A stretch of DNA of 64,000 bases from Bradyrhizobium lablabi (lineage in GTDB: Bacteria; Pseudomonadota; Alphaproteobacteria; Rhizobiales; Xanthobacteraceae), in contig NZ_LT670844.1 in NCBI RefSeq assembly GCF_900141755.1, forward strand, positions 7,660,501 through 7,724,500. The letters run 5' to 3'. Every line of letters begins with the position of its first letter. The first letter of the stretch is position 1. The notes beneath the pieces are model-generated. The model was not told the DNA's origin. It saw only the letters and a program-made list of their open reading frames with translations, and made no database searches. The translations under genes were made by a program, and so were the position numbers. Below are positions 1 through 10,300 of this stretch, one piece after another.

Positions 1-1687
1 CCTGGGCTTGCCCAGCGCCGTCCTTGGCGGTGCGGAACGCCGCCGAGACCACGCTGGTCGGCAGGCCGGGCGGCGAGGCGTCACGCCGGAAGCTCGCAGC
101 GGTTTCGACCTTCAACCCGTTAGCCGCCGCTTCGTCGGCGAGCTTGCCGCCCTGGTCGAGCTTCTGAACCATATCGGTGGCCTTGGCCTTCAACCGGCTC
201 ATGATCTGGTCGTCCCGCCATCTCGTCTCGACCTGGTCCTTGACCTCCTCAAGGCTGCGCTCCCGCGAGGGGGTGATGCCGACAACATCATACCAGACAT
301 AGCCGCCATTGAACGAAATCGGGTCGTTGTCGACGCCGACGTCGCTGTTGAAGGCCTGCGAGACGACATCGAGGCCGCGGGGAATGTTGGCCACCGGCTG
401 GCCGTTGGGCTGACGGCCGGAGCGGTCGACGGCCTCGATGGTGACCGCGGCGAGCTTCAGTTTCTGCGCGGCCTCGATGACGCTGGCGCCACCGCCGCGC
501 TCGTCCTCCATCTTGTCGCGCAATTCGCCGACTAGTTTGCGCGCCCGTTCGGCGGCAATTTCCTTCTTCAGGTTGGCGGCGACGCTTTCATAGGACGGTT
601 CGACACCCGGCTCGATCTTGCCGATCTTGACGATCGCTACGCCGAACTGGCCCGGTACCGGCTGGCTCACCTCGCCGGAGGGCAGCGCAAACGCCGCGTC
701 CGCAATCGCGCTATCGATGATGCCCGATTTGGCGACCATGCCGAGATTGATGTCGGAGGCACTCAGGCCGCGCTCCTTGGCGAGATCCTCGAACGAGGTT
801 CCGGACGCGATGCGGCTTCGGGCCGTCGCGGCTTCCTCGGCGTTCGGGAACACGATTTGCGACACCTCGCGCTTTTCCGGCGTGCCGAGCCGGTCGCGGC
901 GCTGCTCGAACAGTTTCTTGGCGTCCTCGTCGGACACTTCCGACCATTTGCCGATCTCTTCCGGCGTGATCGCGACAAAGGCGATCTTGCGATATTCGGG
1001 GGCGCGGAACTGGAGCTTGTGGTCGTCGAAATAGCCCGCCAGCGTCTCCGGCGACGGCGGATCGATGGTTCCCGCCTGCGCGGCGTCCAGCTTGACGTAT
1101 TCGATCGAGCGCTGCTCGTTTTGGAAGCGGCTCAACGCCTCGATCATCGTTTTCGGCGGCGCGAGGCCGGCCGAGATGGTGCCGGCGATCTGACGGCGCA
1201 GCGAGACCCGCCGCTGATCGGCGACATAACGCGGCTCGCTATAGCCGAATTGCCGGATCACGGCCTGGAAACGGTTCGGATCGAAATTGCCGTTCACGCC
1301 CTTGAAATTCGGATCGTTGAAAATCATGCGCTGGGTCTCGGCGTCCGACTGCCCGAGGCCGAGCCGCCGCGCCTGCTCGTCAAGGGCGGCTTCCGCAATG
1401 GTTTGCTGCAGCACCTGGCGGTCGAAGCCGAAGGCACGCGCCTGATCCGCGGTCAGCGGGCGGCCGAATTGACGGCCGACCTGCTGCAGCTTGTCGTTGT
1501 AGAGCTGGCGGAATTCATTGATCGAGATCTCGGTGCTGCCGACGGTTGCGAGCCTCGACTGACCGAAATTCTTGAAGATGTCGGCGATGCCCCAAATGCC
1601 AAAACTGACGATTAAAACGCCCATCACCACGGCCATGATGGTTTTGCCGAGCCAGTTTGATGAGGCTTTACGCATTCCTCGAAGCAT
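1..1687 (-). CDS. ppiD: PpiD-type periplasmic peptidyl-prolyl isomerase/chaperone (3' end outside window)
   Basis: Inner-membrane-anchored periplasmic folding factor of the SurA_N/PpiD family. The minus-strand frame is open from ATG 1687 to the left edge, about 562 codons, so the C-terminus is missing. The start reads MLRGMRKASSNWLGKT; a second in-frame ATG lies at 1675. Residues about 17-35 form one transmembrane helix (MAVVMGVLIVSFGIWGI), followed by a SurA_N-like region (residues about 50-180: QLYNDKLQQVGRQF, NFDPNRFQAVIRQFG). A parvulin-type PPIase domain follows (RSRIASGTSFEDLAKERGLS, LPSGEVSQPVPGQFGVAIVKIGKI). It is divergent from tpiA across about 240 bases. The family helps proteins leaving the Sec channel to fold, which fits secG nearby. 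The family call is firm; SurA-like alternatives are less likely because of the N-terminal membrane anchor. Confidence 0.9.
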   Translation of the reverse strand, partial: MLRGMRKASSNWLGKTIMAVVMGVLIVSFGIWGIADIFKNFGQSRLATVGSTEISINEFRQLYNDKLQQVGRQFGRPLTADQARAFGFDRQVLQQTIAEAALDEQARRLGLGQSDAETQRMIFNDPNFKGVNGNFDPNRFQAVIRQFGYSEPRYVADQRRVSLRRQIAGTISAGLAPPKTMIEALSRFQNEQRSIEYVKLDAAQAGTIDPPSPETLAGYFDDHKLQFRAPEYRKIAFVAITPEEIGKWSEVSDEDAKKLFEQRRDRLGTPEKREVSQIVFPNAEEAATARSRIASGTSFEDLAKERGLSASDINLGMVAKSGIIDSAIADAAFALPSGEVSQPVPGQFGVAIVKIGKIEPGVEPSYESVAANLKKEIAAERARKLVGELRDKMEDERGGGASVIEAAQKLKLAAVTIEAVDRSGRQPNGQPVANIPRGLDVVSQAFNSDVGVDNDPISFNGGYVWYDVVGITPSRERSLEEVKDQVETRWRDDQIMSRLKAKATDMVQKLDQGGKLADEAAANGLKVETAASFRRDASPPGLPTSVVSAAFRTAKDGAGQAQ

Positions 1688-1930
1688 GGGTCCAACTTGT
1701 TGGCAGGAGGGAACCGGGTCGCGCCCAGGGGAATTCGGTATCGAATTCCGCAACAGGGCGTCGCCGGCTTGATAAAGCATCATAAAGTGGCAGCCGCCTC
1801 GTCGCAACCTTGGCGGGGAGGACGAATTGAAGCGGACGGCCGGGCTGTTGCAGGCAGGGTATCTGGAACTCGCTGCCGTCCTCTGCTAGCGCAGGCGTGA
1901 GCCAGGTATTCCGCAAGGGGTGATCCCGAC

Positions 1931-2689
1931 ATGAGCAACGCCATCCGGCCGCTGATTGCCGGCAACTGGAAAATGAACGGCCTGAAATCCTCTTTGGGTG
2001 AATTCGAGGCCATGCTTGCCGGCGCCGCCGCCGTCGCGGCCAAAGCCGATCTCTTGGTTTGCCCGCCGGCGACGCTGATCGCGGCATTCGCGGAGAAGGC
2101 GCGGGGGTCAAAAGCCCTTGGCGTCGGCGCGCAGGATTGCCACCCAAAACCGTCCGGCGCCCATACCGGCGATATTTCGGCCGAAATGCTCGGCGATGCC
2201 GGTGCCCGCGCCATCATTGTCGGCCATTCCGAGCGGCGCGCCGATCACGGCGAGACCGACGCGCTGGTTCGCCAGAAGGCGGAAGCGGTTTGGCGGGCCG
2301 GCCTTACCGCGATCGTCTGCATCGGCGAAACCCAAAAGCAGCGCGATGCCGGGCAAACGCTCGAAATCTGCGGCAGCCAGCTCAGCGCCTCGCTGCCGGA
2401 TGGGGCCACGGAGAAGAACCTCGTGGTGGCCTATGAGCCGGTCTGGGCGATCGGCACGGGCCTGACGCCGACGGCTGGAGATGTCGAGCAAGTTCATCGC
2501 TTTGTCAGGGAACTCCTGATAGAGCGATTTAAGGGGGAGGGGGCTAAAATCCGCATCCTCTATGGCGGCTCGGTAAAACCCTCGAACGCCGCCGAATTGA
2601 TGGCAGTTGCGAACGTCAACGGCGCGCTGGTTGGCGGCGCCAGCCTGAAAGCGGCCGATTTCCTTGCGATTGCGCGCGGTTGTCCCTAA
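1931..2689 (+). CDS. tpiA: Triosephosphate isomerase
   Basis: Cytosolic glycolytic enzyme interconverting dihydroxyacetone phosphate and glyceraldehyde 3-phosphate. The 252-residue length is normal for the family. The TIM-barrel catalytic residues are all visible: Asn12 and Lys14 in GNWKMN, His99 in VGHSERR, and Glu169 in [11 protein letters not shown], the last motif including the flexible loop. The phosphate-binding YGGSVKP and GALVGGASL stretches lie near the C-terminus. A purine-rich AAGGGG stands about a dozen bases upstream of ATG 1931. It is followed in the same direction by secG and pyrG, a common order in Rhizobiales. Confidence 0.98.
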   Translation: MSNAIRPLIAGNWKMNGLKSSLGEFEAMLAGAAAVAAKADLLVCPPATLIAAFAEKARGSKALGVGAQDCHPKPSGAHTGDISAEMLGDAGARAIIVGHSERRADHGETDALVRQKAEAVWRAGLTAIVCIGETQKQRDAGQTLEICGSQLSASLPDGATEKNLVVAYEPVWAIGTGLTPTAGDVEQVHRFVRELLIERFKGEGAKIRILYGGSVKPSNAAELMAVANVNGALVGGASLKAADFLAIARGCP

Positions 2690-2817
2690 CTAACGCCTGA
2701 CCGGCGTGGGGGTGACAATGCCCCATCCAATCGTGTAACACCGCGCCACTTCAAACCCCGCAAACCCGTCAGAGCAGCCGACGCCCGGCGCCTTTGGTTT
2801 GTGACGGAAGGTTAGAG

Positions 2818-3210
2818 ATGCAGACTGTCGTTATCATAATTCACCTGATGATCGTTGCGACCCTGATCGCGACCGTGCTGCTGCAGAAATCCGAAGGCGG
2901 CGGCCTCGGCATCGGCGGCGGCGCCGGCTTCATGTCGAGCCGCGGCACCGCGAATTTGCTGACGCGCGCGACGGCAATTCTGGCGGTGGGTTTCTTCGCC
3001 ACCAGCCTGTTCCTGTCGTGGTGGGCAAGCTATGGCCATAAGCCGACTTCTATTCTGGGTACGCCGGCCTCGCAGTCCCAGCCGGCAGGACCGGCGACGC
3101 CGGTTACACCGCCGACCTCGGGCGGCATCCTGGATTCGCTGAAGAAAACCGACGAACAGCAGCAGAACCAGCAGGCGCCATCAGGCCCGCAGGCACCGCG
3201 CTCGCAATAA
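2818..3210 (+). CDS. secG: Protein translocase subunit SecG
   Basis: Small inner-membrane subunit of the SecYEG channel. The start is placed at ATG 2818 (MQTVVIIIHLMIVATLIATV) rather than an upstream in-frame codon at 2794, because the first SecG helix begins immediately there. The protein is 130 residues. It has helix 1 (about 2-19), the conserved cytosolic loop LLQKSEGGGLG and GFMSSRGTANLLTRAT, helix 2 (about 46-64), and a Pro/Gln/Ser-rich tail of about 60 residues. Such a tail is common in alphaproteobacterial SecG. It lies between tpiA and pyrG. Confidence 0.95.
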   Translation: MQTVVIIIHLMIVATLIATVLLQKSEGGGLGIGGGAGFMSSRGTANLLTRATAILAVGFFATSLFLSWWASYGHKPTSILGTPASQSQPAGPATPVTPPTSGGILDSLKKTDEQQQNQQAPSGPQAPRSQ

Positions 3211-3222
3211 AGCAGGGGCGCC

Positions 3223-3250
3223 ATGCAAGAGAGTGGCTACTGTCTTGCAT
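3223..3250 (+). terminator. Hairpin downstream of secG, possible terminator
   Basis: An 8-base perfect stem (ATGCAAGA / TCTTGCAT) continues, after one mismatch, into a 3-base stem (AGT/ACT) around a GGCT loop. It begins 13 bases after the secG stop. No T-run follows, so intrinsic termination is uncertain; it could instead be an mRNA-stabilising hairpin. Confidence 0.35.
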
Positions 3251-3365
3251 CAGAAGTTCCCATCAATACCCTGATATCGCTTTAAATTTCACGTCACCCA
3301 CAGCTCCAGGGAATGTTGGCTTCGGCCAAGCGATTCGCTTTGGCGAATCGGCCCCGTGGCCTTAA

Positions 3366-5009
<1,644 letters not shown>

Positions 5010-5012
5010 AGC

Positions 5013-5288
5013 CTATCCAGCCTTGATCTTGGCGATCTTGCGCAGCGCGTCGTCGATCCGCGATTGCCAGCCCGGGCCTTTGGCCTTGAAATGCGAAATG
5101 ACCTCGGGGCTCAGCCTGATCGACACAGCAACTTTCGTTGGCGCTTTTTGCGGCCCGCGCGTCTTCTTGAACTGAGCGAGCAACTCCGATGGAAGGACCT
5201 CCGCAGGAGGCCTTGCCCTGGCGAAATCTTCTTTGGTCCATTCCGGATTGTCGTCGTCGAAAATTGGCTCTTTCGACTTACGAGACAT
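5013..5288 (-). CDS. brnA: BrnA-family antitoxin
   Basis: 91-residue antitoxin of the type II BrnTA system. The C-terminal half is the ribbon-helix-helix-like BrnA domain (VAVSIRLSPEVISHFKAKGPGWQSRIDDAL), which binds DNA and represses its own operon in characterised members. The N-terminal half (acidic, EPIFDDDNPEWTKEDFARA) is typical of the toxin-binding part. ATG 5288 overlaps the 3' end of the toxin reading frame, with AAGGAG just upstream, so the two are translationally coupled. The stop lies 3 bases from the pyrG stop on the other strand, making the pair convergent with pyrG. Confidence 0.88.
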   Translation of the reverse strand: MSRKSKEPIFDDDNPEWTKEDFARARPPAEVLPSELLAQFKKTRGPQKAPTKVAVSIRLSPEVISHFKAKGPGWQSRIDDALRKIAKIKAG

Positions 5289-5532
5289 AGCGCCTCATCT
5301 CCTTTGTGTGTGCGCGTCGAAGGCTTATTGGCCGCACCTGTCCATTTCGCGTGGTGAAGGCCAGGCAATATGCGATGCCGTCAATGTAGCCGTAAGCGCG
5401 GTAGCGGACCTCACCGTAGTCGTAGCGGTCGTCTACAAACGCCACCTTGATATCGAGATCGATCCAGCGTGAGAGGGATACGCCGTGCTTTGAGCGATTA
5501 ATGGCCTCCTTGTCCGGATCGAAGTCAGCCGT
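5278..5532 (-). CDS. brnT: BrnT-family ribonuclease toxin with non-canonical start
   Basis: Toxin partner of brnA, predicted to cleave RNA when freed. The frame reads ADFDPDKEAINRSKHGVSLS, then AFVDDRYDYGEVRYRAYGY, and ends VRPISLRRAHTKEMRRYVS. These are the BrnT hallmarks: D..K...N..KHG at the N-terminus, the central RY/GY region, and the conserved ISLRRA..KE...Y end. There is no in-frame ATG, GTG or TTG before the conserved N-terminus; an in-frame TAA is at 5535-5533 and the next codon is ACG (5532-5530). Either ACG is used as a start or the original ATG has mutated. The coordinates assume ACG. The rest of the protein (about 84 residues) looks intact. Confidence 0.75.
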   Translation of the reverse strand, partial: TADFDPDKEAINRSKHGVSLSRWIDLDIKVAFVDDRYDYGEVRYRAYGYIDGIAYCLAFTTRNGQVRPISLRRAHTKEMRRYVS

Positions 5533-5534
5533 TT

Positions 5535-5548
5535 ATCGTATATACGAT
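5535..5548. promoter_or_regulatory. Perfect 14-bp palindrome, likely BrnA operator
   Basis: The sequence ATCGTATATACGAT is its own reverse complement. It sits directly upstream of the brnT reading frame, the left half-site abutting its first codon. BrnA antitoxins autoregulate by binding palindromes in their own promoter, and the AT-rich core could overlap the -10 region. The position argues for an operator, but this is inferred. Confidence 0.6.
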
Positions 5549-5656
5549 TTGCTAAGCTTTGGTCAAGCCGAGACAGAGGTGCCATGTGATGATCGCCTCA
5601 AGACAGCTATCCGTCCAGCGGCTATAAGCGCCCGCGAAGCAATCAGGGAGGAACCC

Positions 5657-5983
5657 ATGATCTATGAAATGCGCGTCTACCGCTGTATTCCCGGCCGTCT
5701 GCCGGCACTCTTGAAACGCTTCGAAACCATCACGCTGAAAATCTGGGAGAAGCACGGCATCCGCCAGGCCGGTTTCTTCACCACGCTGATCGGCGAATCC
5801 AATCAGGAGCTGACTTATTTCCTGGCATGGGAATCGCTTGCCGATCGCGACAAGAAATGGACCGCATTTCAGGCCGATCCGGAGTGGATCGACGCACGTG
5901 CCAAAACCGAAGCCGACGGCCAGATCGTGGGCAACATCGTCAGCCAGTTACTGGTGCCCACCGCATTCTCGGCGGTGAAGTGA
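5657..5983 (+). CDS. NIPSNAP family protein
   Basis: A 108-residue protein that begins [20 protein letters not shown] at ATG 5657, with a strong Shine-Dalgarno AGGGAGGAA just before it; longer in-frame extensions lack such a site. The sequence follows the NIPSNAP dimeric alpha/beta-barrel pattern: an initial strand ([11 protein letters not shown]), a helix ([20 protein letters not shown]), strands ([18 protein letters not shown]) and a helix ([15 protein letters not shown]). No catalytic motif is evident and the biochemical role of the family in bacteria is uncertain. It ends 25 bases before kdsA and may be co-transcribed with it. Confidence 0.85.
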   Translation: MIYEMRVYRCIPGRLPALLKRFETITLKIWEKHGIRQAGFFTTLIGESNQELTYFLAWESLADRDKKWTAFQADPEWIDARAKTEADGQIVGNIVSQLLVPTAFSAVK

Positions 5984-6008
5984 CCACGGCCAACAAGGAA
6001 AGAGGCTT

Positions 6009-6884
6009 TTGAGCACCGCCAACGCAGCTGCGCCGATCGTGACGGCTGGCTCGGTCAAATTCGGCAATGATTTGCCGATCTCGATCATCGCCGGCCCGTG
6101 CCAGCTCGAGAGCCGCTCCCATGCGCTCGAAGTGGCTTCGGCGCTGAAGGAGATCGCGGGCCGGCTCGGAATAGGGCTCGTCTACAAGACCTCGTTCGAC
6201 AAGGCCAACCGCACCAGCGCCTCCGCTGCCCGCGGCATCGGCTTGAAGCAGGCGCTGCCGATCTTTGCCGAGATCAGGTCCTCGCTTGGCATGCCCGTGC
6301 TGACCGATGTCCACGAGGCCGCGCAATGCACGGAGGTTGCGCAGGCCGTCGACGTGCTGCAGATCCCGGCCTTCCTGTGCCGGCAGACCGATCTTTTGCT
6401 GGCCGCGGCCGCGACCGGCAAAACCGTCAATGTCAAGAAAGGCCAGTTCCTGGCACCCTGGGACATGGCCAATGTCGTCGCCAAGATCACCGGCGCCGGC
6501 AACGAAAACGTCCTGGTGACCGAGCGTGGCGCCTCGTTCGGCTACAACACGCTGGTGTCGGACATGCGCGCGTTGCCGATCCTCGCCCGCACCACCGGCG
6601 CGCCGGTGATTTTCGACGCCACCCATTCGGTGCAGCAGCCGGGCGGCAAGGGCGCCTCATCGGGCGGCGAGCGCGAATTCGTCCCCGTGCTGGCGCGCGC
6701 CGCTGTCGCGGTCGGCGTTGCCGGCGTGTTCATCGAGACCCATCCAGATCCCGATCGCGCGCCGTCGGACGGCCCCAACATGGTGCCGCTCGCCGAGTTC
6801 GAGGGCCTGGTGCGGACGCTGATGGCGTTCGACGCCCTTGCCAAAAATCTTCAAAAGCATCCCACGAAGAATGTAGCGCGTTGA
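6009..6884 (+). CDS. kdsA: 3-deoxy-8-phosphooctulonate (Kdo-8-P) synthase
   Basis: Condenses phosphoenolpyruvate with arabinose 5-phosphate to give Kdo-8-phosphate, for the lipopolysaccharide inner core. The 291-residue length is close to the family norm (about 280). It carries the conserved [18 protein letters not shown] (PEP site), [12 protein letters not shown], the GTLxPDVHE-equivalent [12 protein letters not shown], and [11 protein letters not shown] near the C-terminus. The first usable codon is TTG at 6009, preceded by AAGGAAAGAGG; the in-frame sequence upstream closes at once. The stop TGA overlaps the ATG of the following MFS gene (ATGA), indicating translational coupling. Confidence 0.95.
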   Translation: MSTANAAAPIVTAGSVKFGNDLPISIIAGPCQLESRSHALEVASALKEIAGRLGIGLVYKTSFDKANRTSASAARGIGLKQALPIFAEIRSSLGMPVLTDVHEAAQCTEVAQAVDVLQIPAFLCRQTDLLLAAAATGKTVNVKKGQFLAPWDMANVVAKITGAGNENVLVTERGASFGYNTLVSDMRALPILARTTGAPVIFDATHSVQQPGGKGASSGGEREFVPVLARAAVAVGVAGVFIETHPDPDRAPSDGPNMVPLAEFEGLVRTLMAFDALAKNLQKHPTKNVAR

Positions 6885-8116
6885 TGCCGCAAACAGGAGT
6901 GCGGCCGCACGATCAGCGCATGCCGCCGGCCATCAACATCATCGCACTTACGACCTTTGCGGCGAGCCTGTCGGCACGCGCGCTCGATCCGGTGCTTCCC
7001 CATGTCGCCGACGAGTTCGGCGTCAGCATCGCCACCGCGGCAAGCTTCTCGGCCGTGTTCGCCTTCACCTTCGCGATCGTCCAGCCCGCGCTTGGTGCGG
7101 CCGCCGATCTGTTCGGCAAGGCGCGGCTGATGATCGTGTGCCTGGTGCTGCTGGGCCTAGCGAACATCCTCGGCGCGCTGTCGACATCCTTTCCGCTGTT
7201 GTTCGCGACCCGAATTCTCGCCGGTATAGGCTCCGGCGGCGTCTTTCCAGTTGCGCTCGGCCTGACCAGCGATCTCGTGGCTCCGGAAAAGCGCCAGGTC
7301 GCGATCAGCCGGACCCTGGCGGGCTCGATGACGGGCAATCTGTTGGGCGCGTCCGCCTCCGGCGTGATCGGCGATTTCACGGGCTGGCGCGGGGTGCTGG
7401 CGGTGCTCGGGCTCCTCGCGATCGTGGCGTCGGTTGCCGTGGCCGCCGGCTTTCGCGGTGCTGCGTTGAAGCGGGCTCCCCGGACCAATCTGTCGACGCT
7501 CAGGCACGGTTATCGCACCATTTTCTCCAATCCGAATGCGCTGTGTTACGGCGCGGTGTTCGTCGAGGGATGCTGCGTGCTCGGGTTGTTTCCGTTTCTC
7601 GCCTCGTTCCTGTTCGAACTCGGCGAAACCAGCCTGTCGATCGCGGGGATTGTGATCGCCGGATTTGCCGTCGGCGGCCTGTTCTATACGCTGACGGTTT
7701 CCCGCTTCCTGCCTTTGCTTGGCGTCAAGGGCATGATGATCGCGGGTGCCTCGCTGGTCGGCGTGCAACTCGCGGTCACCGCGTTGGGGCTGGGATGGAA
7801 GGTTCAGGCGATCTCGCTTTTGTTCATGGGCTGGGGATTTTACACCATCCATGGCTGCCTGCAGGTGTTTGCCAGCGAACTCTCGGTCGAAGCCCGCGCC
7901 ACCGCGCTGTCGTTGCACTCGTTCTTCTTCTACATGGGCCAGACCGTGGGTCCGATCGCCTACGGGTTCGGCATCCAACATGTCGGCAAGAGTTCAACCT
8001 TGCTGACGGCGGCAGCCGTGATGGTTGCACTTGGGCTCGCCTGCGCGCGGCTGCTGCGGCAGACGAGAGCGGCGGATACGGTATCTTCCAAACCGCAGGA
8101 AAAAGGCCTAACCTGA
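6884..8116 (+). CDS. MFS transporter (drug/arabinose exporter-like)
   Basis: Major facilitator superfamily inner-membrane protein of about 410 residues with twelve predicted transmembrane helices. The A-motif-like loop between helices 2 and 3 reads GAAADLFGKARLMI, and the first half contains RILAGIGSGGVFPVALGL. The start at ATG 6884 is chosen because it overlaps the kdsA stop as ATGA; an internal ATG at 6920 (MPPAINIIALTTF) is an alternative placing the first helix closer to the N-terminus. The substrate cannot be read from sequence. Coupling to kdsA may only reflect operon compaction. Confidence 0.88.
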   Translation: MPQTGVRPHDQRMPPAINIIALTTFAASLSARALDPVLPHVADEFGVSIATAASFSAVFAFTFAIVQPALGAAADLFGKARLMIVCLVLLGLANILGALSTSFPLLFATRILAGIGSGGVFPVALGLTSDLVAPEKRQVAISRTLAGSMTGNLLGASASGVIGDFTGWRGVLAVLGLLAIVASVAVAAGFRGAALKRAPRTNLSTLRHGYRTIFSNPNALCYGAVFVEGCCVLGLFPFLASFLFELGETSLSIAGIVIAGFAVGGLFYTLTVSRFLPLLGVKGMMIAGASLVGVQLAVTALGLGWKVQAISLLFMGWGFYTIHGCLQVFASELSVEARATALSLHSFFFYMGQTVGPIAYGFGIQHVGKSSTLLTAAAVMVALGLACARLLRQTRAADTVSSKPQEKGLT

Positions 8117-8141
8117 ACGTAGCAATCCGTGGGTTACGGCG

Positions 8142-8573
8142 ATGCGATCCCGCGTGAGAAAATTTGCCCATGTCCTCGAACGCATTGGGCTTGCGATGGC
8201 CGGGGCGGCAAGCGGATTGTTTGTCGCCGTCCATGTGGGGTCGAGTATCGCAGCGCTCACGTCCCAGGGTTTTCTCGTCATCATGATGATCGGTGGTGCG
8301 GTCGGATTTTACCTTGGCATCGATACTCCGCCTCTCTCGTTTCATGCACCGGATAGAGAGCATTCAGTCAATTCGGGCGGCAAGATCGATGCTGCGGAGT
8401 TCTTGAGCGCCGTCGGTACATTTCTCGCCGCGTTGACGGCTTTTGTATCGGTCAGCGTGATTGTGCTTCGTGAAAATCTGCAGATCTTTTGGACGATCAT
8501 GATCATGCTGGGATGGGTGGTTGGTGTTGCAATGCAAATCGTTGCCGGAGCCATCGCCCGCTTTCGTGGGTGA
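8142..8573 (+). CDS. Hypothetical membrane protein
   Basis: A 143-residue protein that I do not recognise. It has a basic N-terminus (MRSRVRKFAHVLERIG) and four hydrophobic segments at about 15-38, 44-58, 84-104 and 112-136, consistent with a small polytopic inner-membrane protein. The loop between the second and third segments is polar. It lies 25 bases after the MFS gene on the same strand and before an HD-domain gene, in the stretch where core gene order gives way to accessory genes. Confidence 0.6.
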   Translation: MRSRVRKFAHVLERIGLAMAGAASGLFVAVHVGSSIAALTSQGFLVIMMIGGAVGFYLGIDTPPLSFHAPDREHSVNSGGKIDAAEFLSAVGTFLAALTAFVSVSVIVLRENLQIFWTIMIMLGWVVGVAMQIVAGAIARFRG

Positions 8574-8683
8574 TCTGTCGACCGCGACGATTGGACAGAT
8601 TGGCTGACCAAACGCTTTACTGGACAAGTGATTGTAGACAATGCGGTAATGAACAGATTGGCGGCGGCTGCCTCAGGCGGAGA

Positions 8684-9538
8684 ATGTCGATGAAAACCAT
8701 CACGGCGTCGGCGGCTCGAAGACTCGGAAAATATCTCGCCAACGACTTCCGTGAAATCTTTGGTTCAAAATACGACGAATCGGCAGAGCGTCTCGGCTCA
8801 CTGGCGCGGATCACCATCGAGTGCATCGGTCGAAGCGACGCGCTGTATCACAATTTCGAACATACATGGCTGGTCACCATGGTCGGCCGCGACATTTTGC
8901 AAGGCTTGACGATGTCGCGTCGGATCGAGCCTTCCGACTACCTTCATCTCATCCTCGCCTGCCTGTTTCATGACATCGGCTATGTTCGCGGCGCGTTGAG
9001 CGGCGACACGGACGACGAATTTGTCGTGAACGACAAGGGAGACCGGATCACATTGCCTCGTGGCGCGTCGGATGCTTCGCTTACGCCGTACCACGTGGAC
9101 CGGTCGAAGCTGTTTGCGATCGAGCGGCTTAGAAAAACTCCCTGGATAGATACCGAGCGAATTGCGGAAGCAATCGAACATACGCGCTTCCCACCTTCGC
9201 CCGAGAGAAAGGCCACGGACGCGGGTACGCTGCCCCGCCTGGTCCAGGCGGCCGACCTGATCGGGCAGCTCGGCGATCCCATGTACGCCAAGAAGGTGAA
9301 CGCGCTGTTCTATGAATTCGAGGAAATCGGCATGAACCGGCAGCTCGGCTATTCGTCGCCCGCCGATCTCGTCGACAAATATCCGGAATTCTTCTGGAAC
9401 TCGGTCTCGATGCATCTCGACGAGGGCATCAAATATCTGAGCCTGACCGTTTCCGGCCGGCAGTGGATCGCCAACCTGCATCACCACGTGTTGTGCGCGG
9501 AAAATGCCCAGCGCCTGATGGGCCCGCAGCTGACGTAG
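8684..9538 (+). CDS. HD-domain metal-dependent phosphohydrolase
   Basis: A 284-residue cytosolic protein with an HD-type metal site: YHNFEHTWLV supplies an early His, and LACLFHDIGYVRG carries the HD pair, about 50 residues apart. A later conserved block (AIEHTRFPP, LVQAADLIGQLGDPMYAKK) fits the remaining metal ligands. The start ATG 8684 follows GGCGGAGA; a second ATG lies two codons downstream. HD proteins hydrolyse phosphate esters such as cyclic nucleotides or nucleotides, but the substrate here is unknown and no sensory domain is present. The longer in-frame extension upstream overlaps the preceding gene and is not credible. Confidence 0.8.
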   Translation: MSMKTITASAARRLGKYLANDFREIFGSKYDESAERLGSLARITIECIGRSDALYHNFEHTWLVTMVGRDILQGLTMSRRIEPSDYLHLILACLFHDIGYVRGALSGDTDDEFVVNDKGDRITLPRGASDASLTPYHVDRSKLFAIERLRKTPWIDTERIAEAIEHTRFPPSPERKATDAGTLPRLVQAADLIGQLGDPMYAKKVNALFYEFEEIGMNRQLGYSSPADLVDKYPEFFWNSVSMHLDEGIKYLSLTVSGRQWIANLHHHVLCAENAQRLMGPQLT

Positions 9539-9774
9539 CTTGCGAGGCTGGGTTCGTTTGCCCTCAGTCCAGGATGTTCGCTCGGTTCGCTGTGCGGGCG
9601 ATGCCCGCGTGAAGCACCGATACGGACCAAGTACCGAACTCGTGACGGTGCGACCCCCCGACCTCGCGATGCGTTGATACGACGTGAGGAAATGTTTTCT
9701 TTTAGCGGACCAATCGCTTCACCATTTCCATAGTGAACCCAAAACGCCGTCAGCTTGCTTCGGGAGAAATTAAA

Positions 9775-10134
9775 ATGAAAAAGCTTTCACTTTGCGCAAC
9801 GGCAACATGCTTTTTTGTTGCCCTGGCGAGTACCGCACACGCGCGATCGGCCTACGATGGCTCCTGGGACCTCGCCTTCGTGACGCAACGCGGCGCATGC
9901 GACCCTGCCTACAACTTCACTGTCAATATCTCTAACGGAGTTGTGACGCATCCTAATCTCGTTAGGTTCAGGGGATACGTCGCAAGATCCGGCGCGGTTC
10001 GCGCTTCGGTGACCGTTCAAGACAAATACGCCTCGGGCTCAGGCAGACTCTCCAGCACCTCTGGCCGCGGGACATGGAGCGGCTACGCAGGAAATGCGCG
10101 ATGCTCGGGCTACTGGACCGCGCAACGAAATTGA
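9775..10134 (+). CDS. Small secreted hypothetical protein
   Basis: A 119-residue precursor with a clear Sec signal peptide (MKKLSLCATATCFFVALASTAHA, cleavage after residue 23), preceded by a GGGAGA ribosome site. The mature part (RSAYDGSWDLAFVTQRGACD, then SGSGRLSSTSGRGTWSGY) is Gly/Ser/Arg-rich with about three cysteines and resembles the small periplasmic proteins with a YDGSW opening that are frequent in Bradyrhizobium. The function is unknown. Confidence 0.72.
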   Translation: MKKLSLCATATCFFVALASTAHARSAYDGSWDLAFVTQRGACDPAYNFTVNISNGVVTHPNLVRFRGYVARSGAVRASVTVQDKYASGSGRLSSTSGRGTWSGYAGNARCSGYWTAQRN

Positions 10135-10300
10135 AATCTCTACAAAAAAACGGGAGTTATTTGAACCCGAGATTCAAACCGCAGGCTTTTGGCCAGCCTC
10201 CTCGCAATCTCGATGTGATGCTCGCTTTCACTGGCGCAAGTCCAGGCCTGGCCAGCAGCTGACGTAAGCCATCAGCTCCGGACGCGACAGAGCCTTCGCC

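Noticed and set aside
857..1615. 252-residue plus-strand frame opposite ppiD
   Set aside because: Antisense shadow of a well-supported gene; high GC keeps it open.
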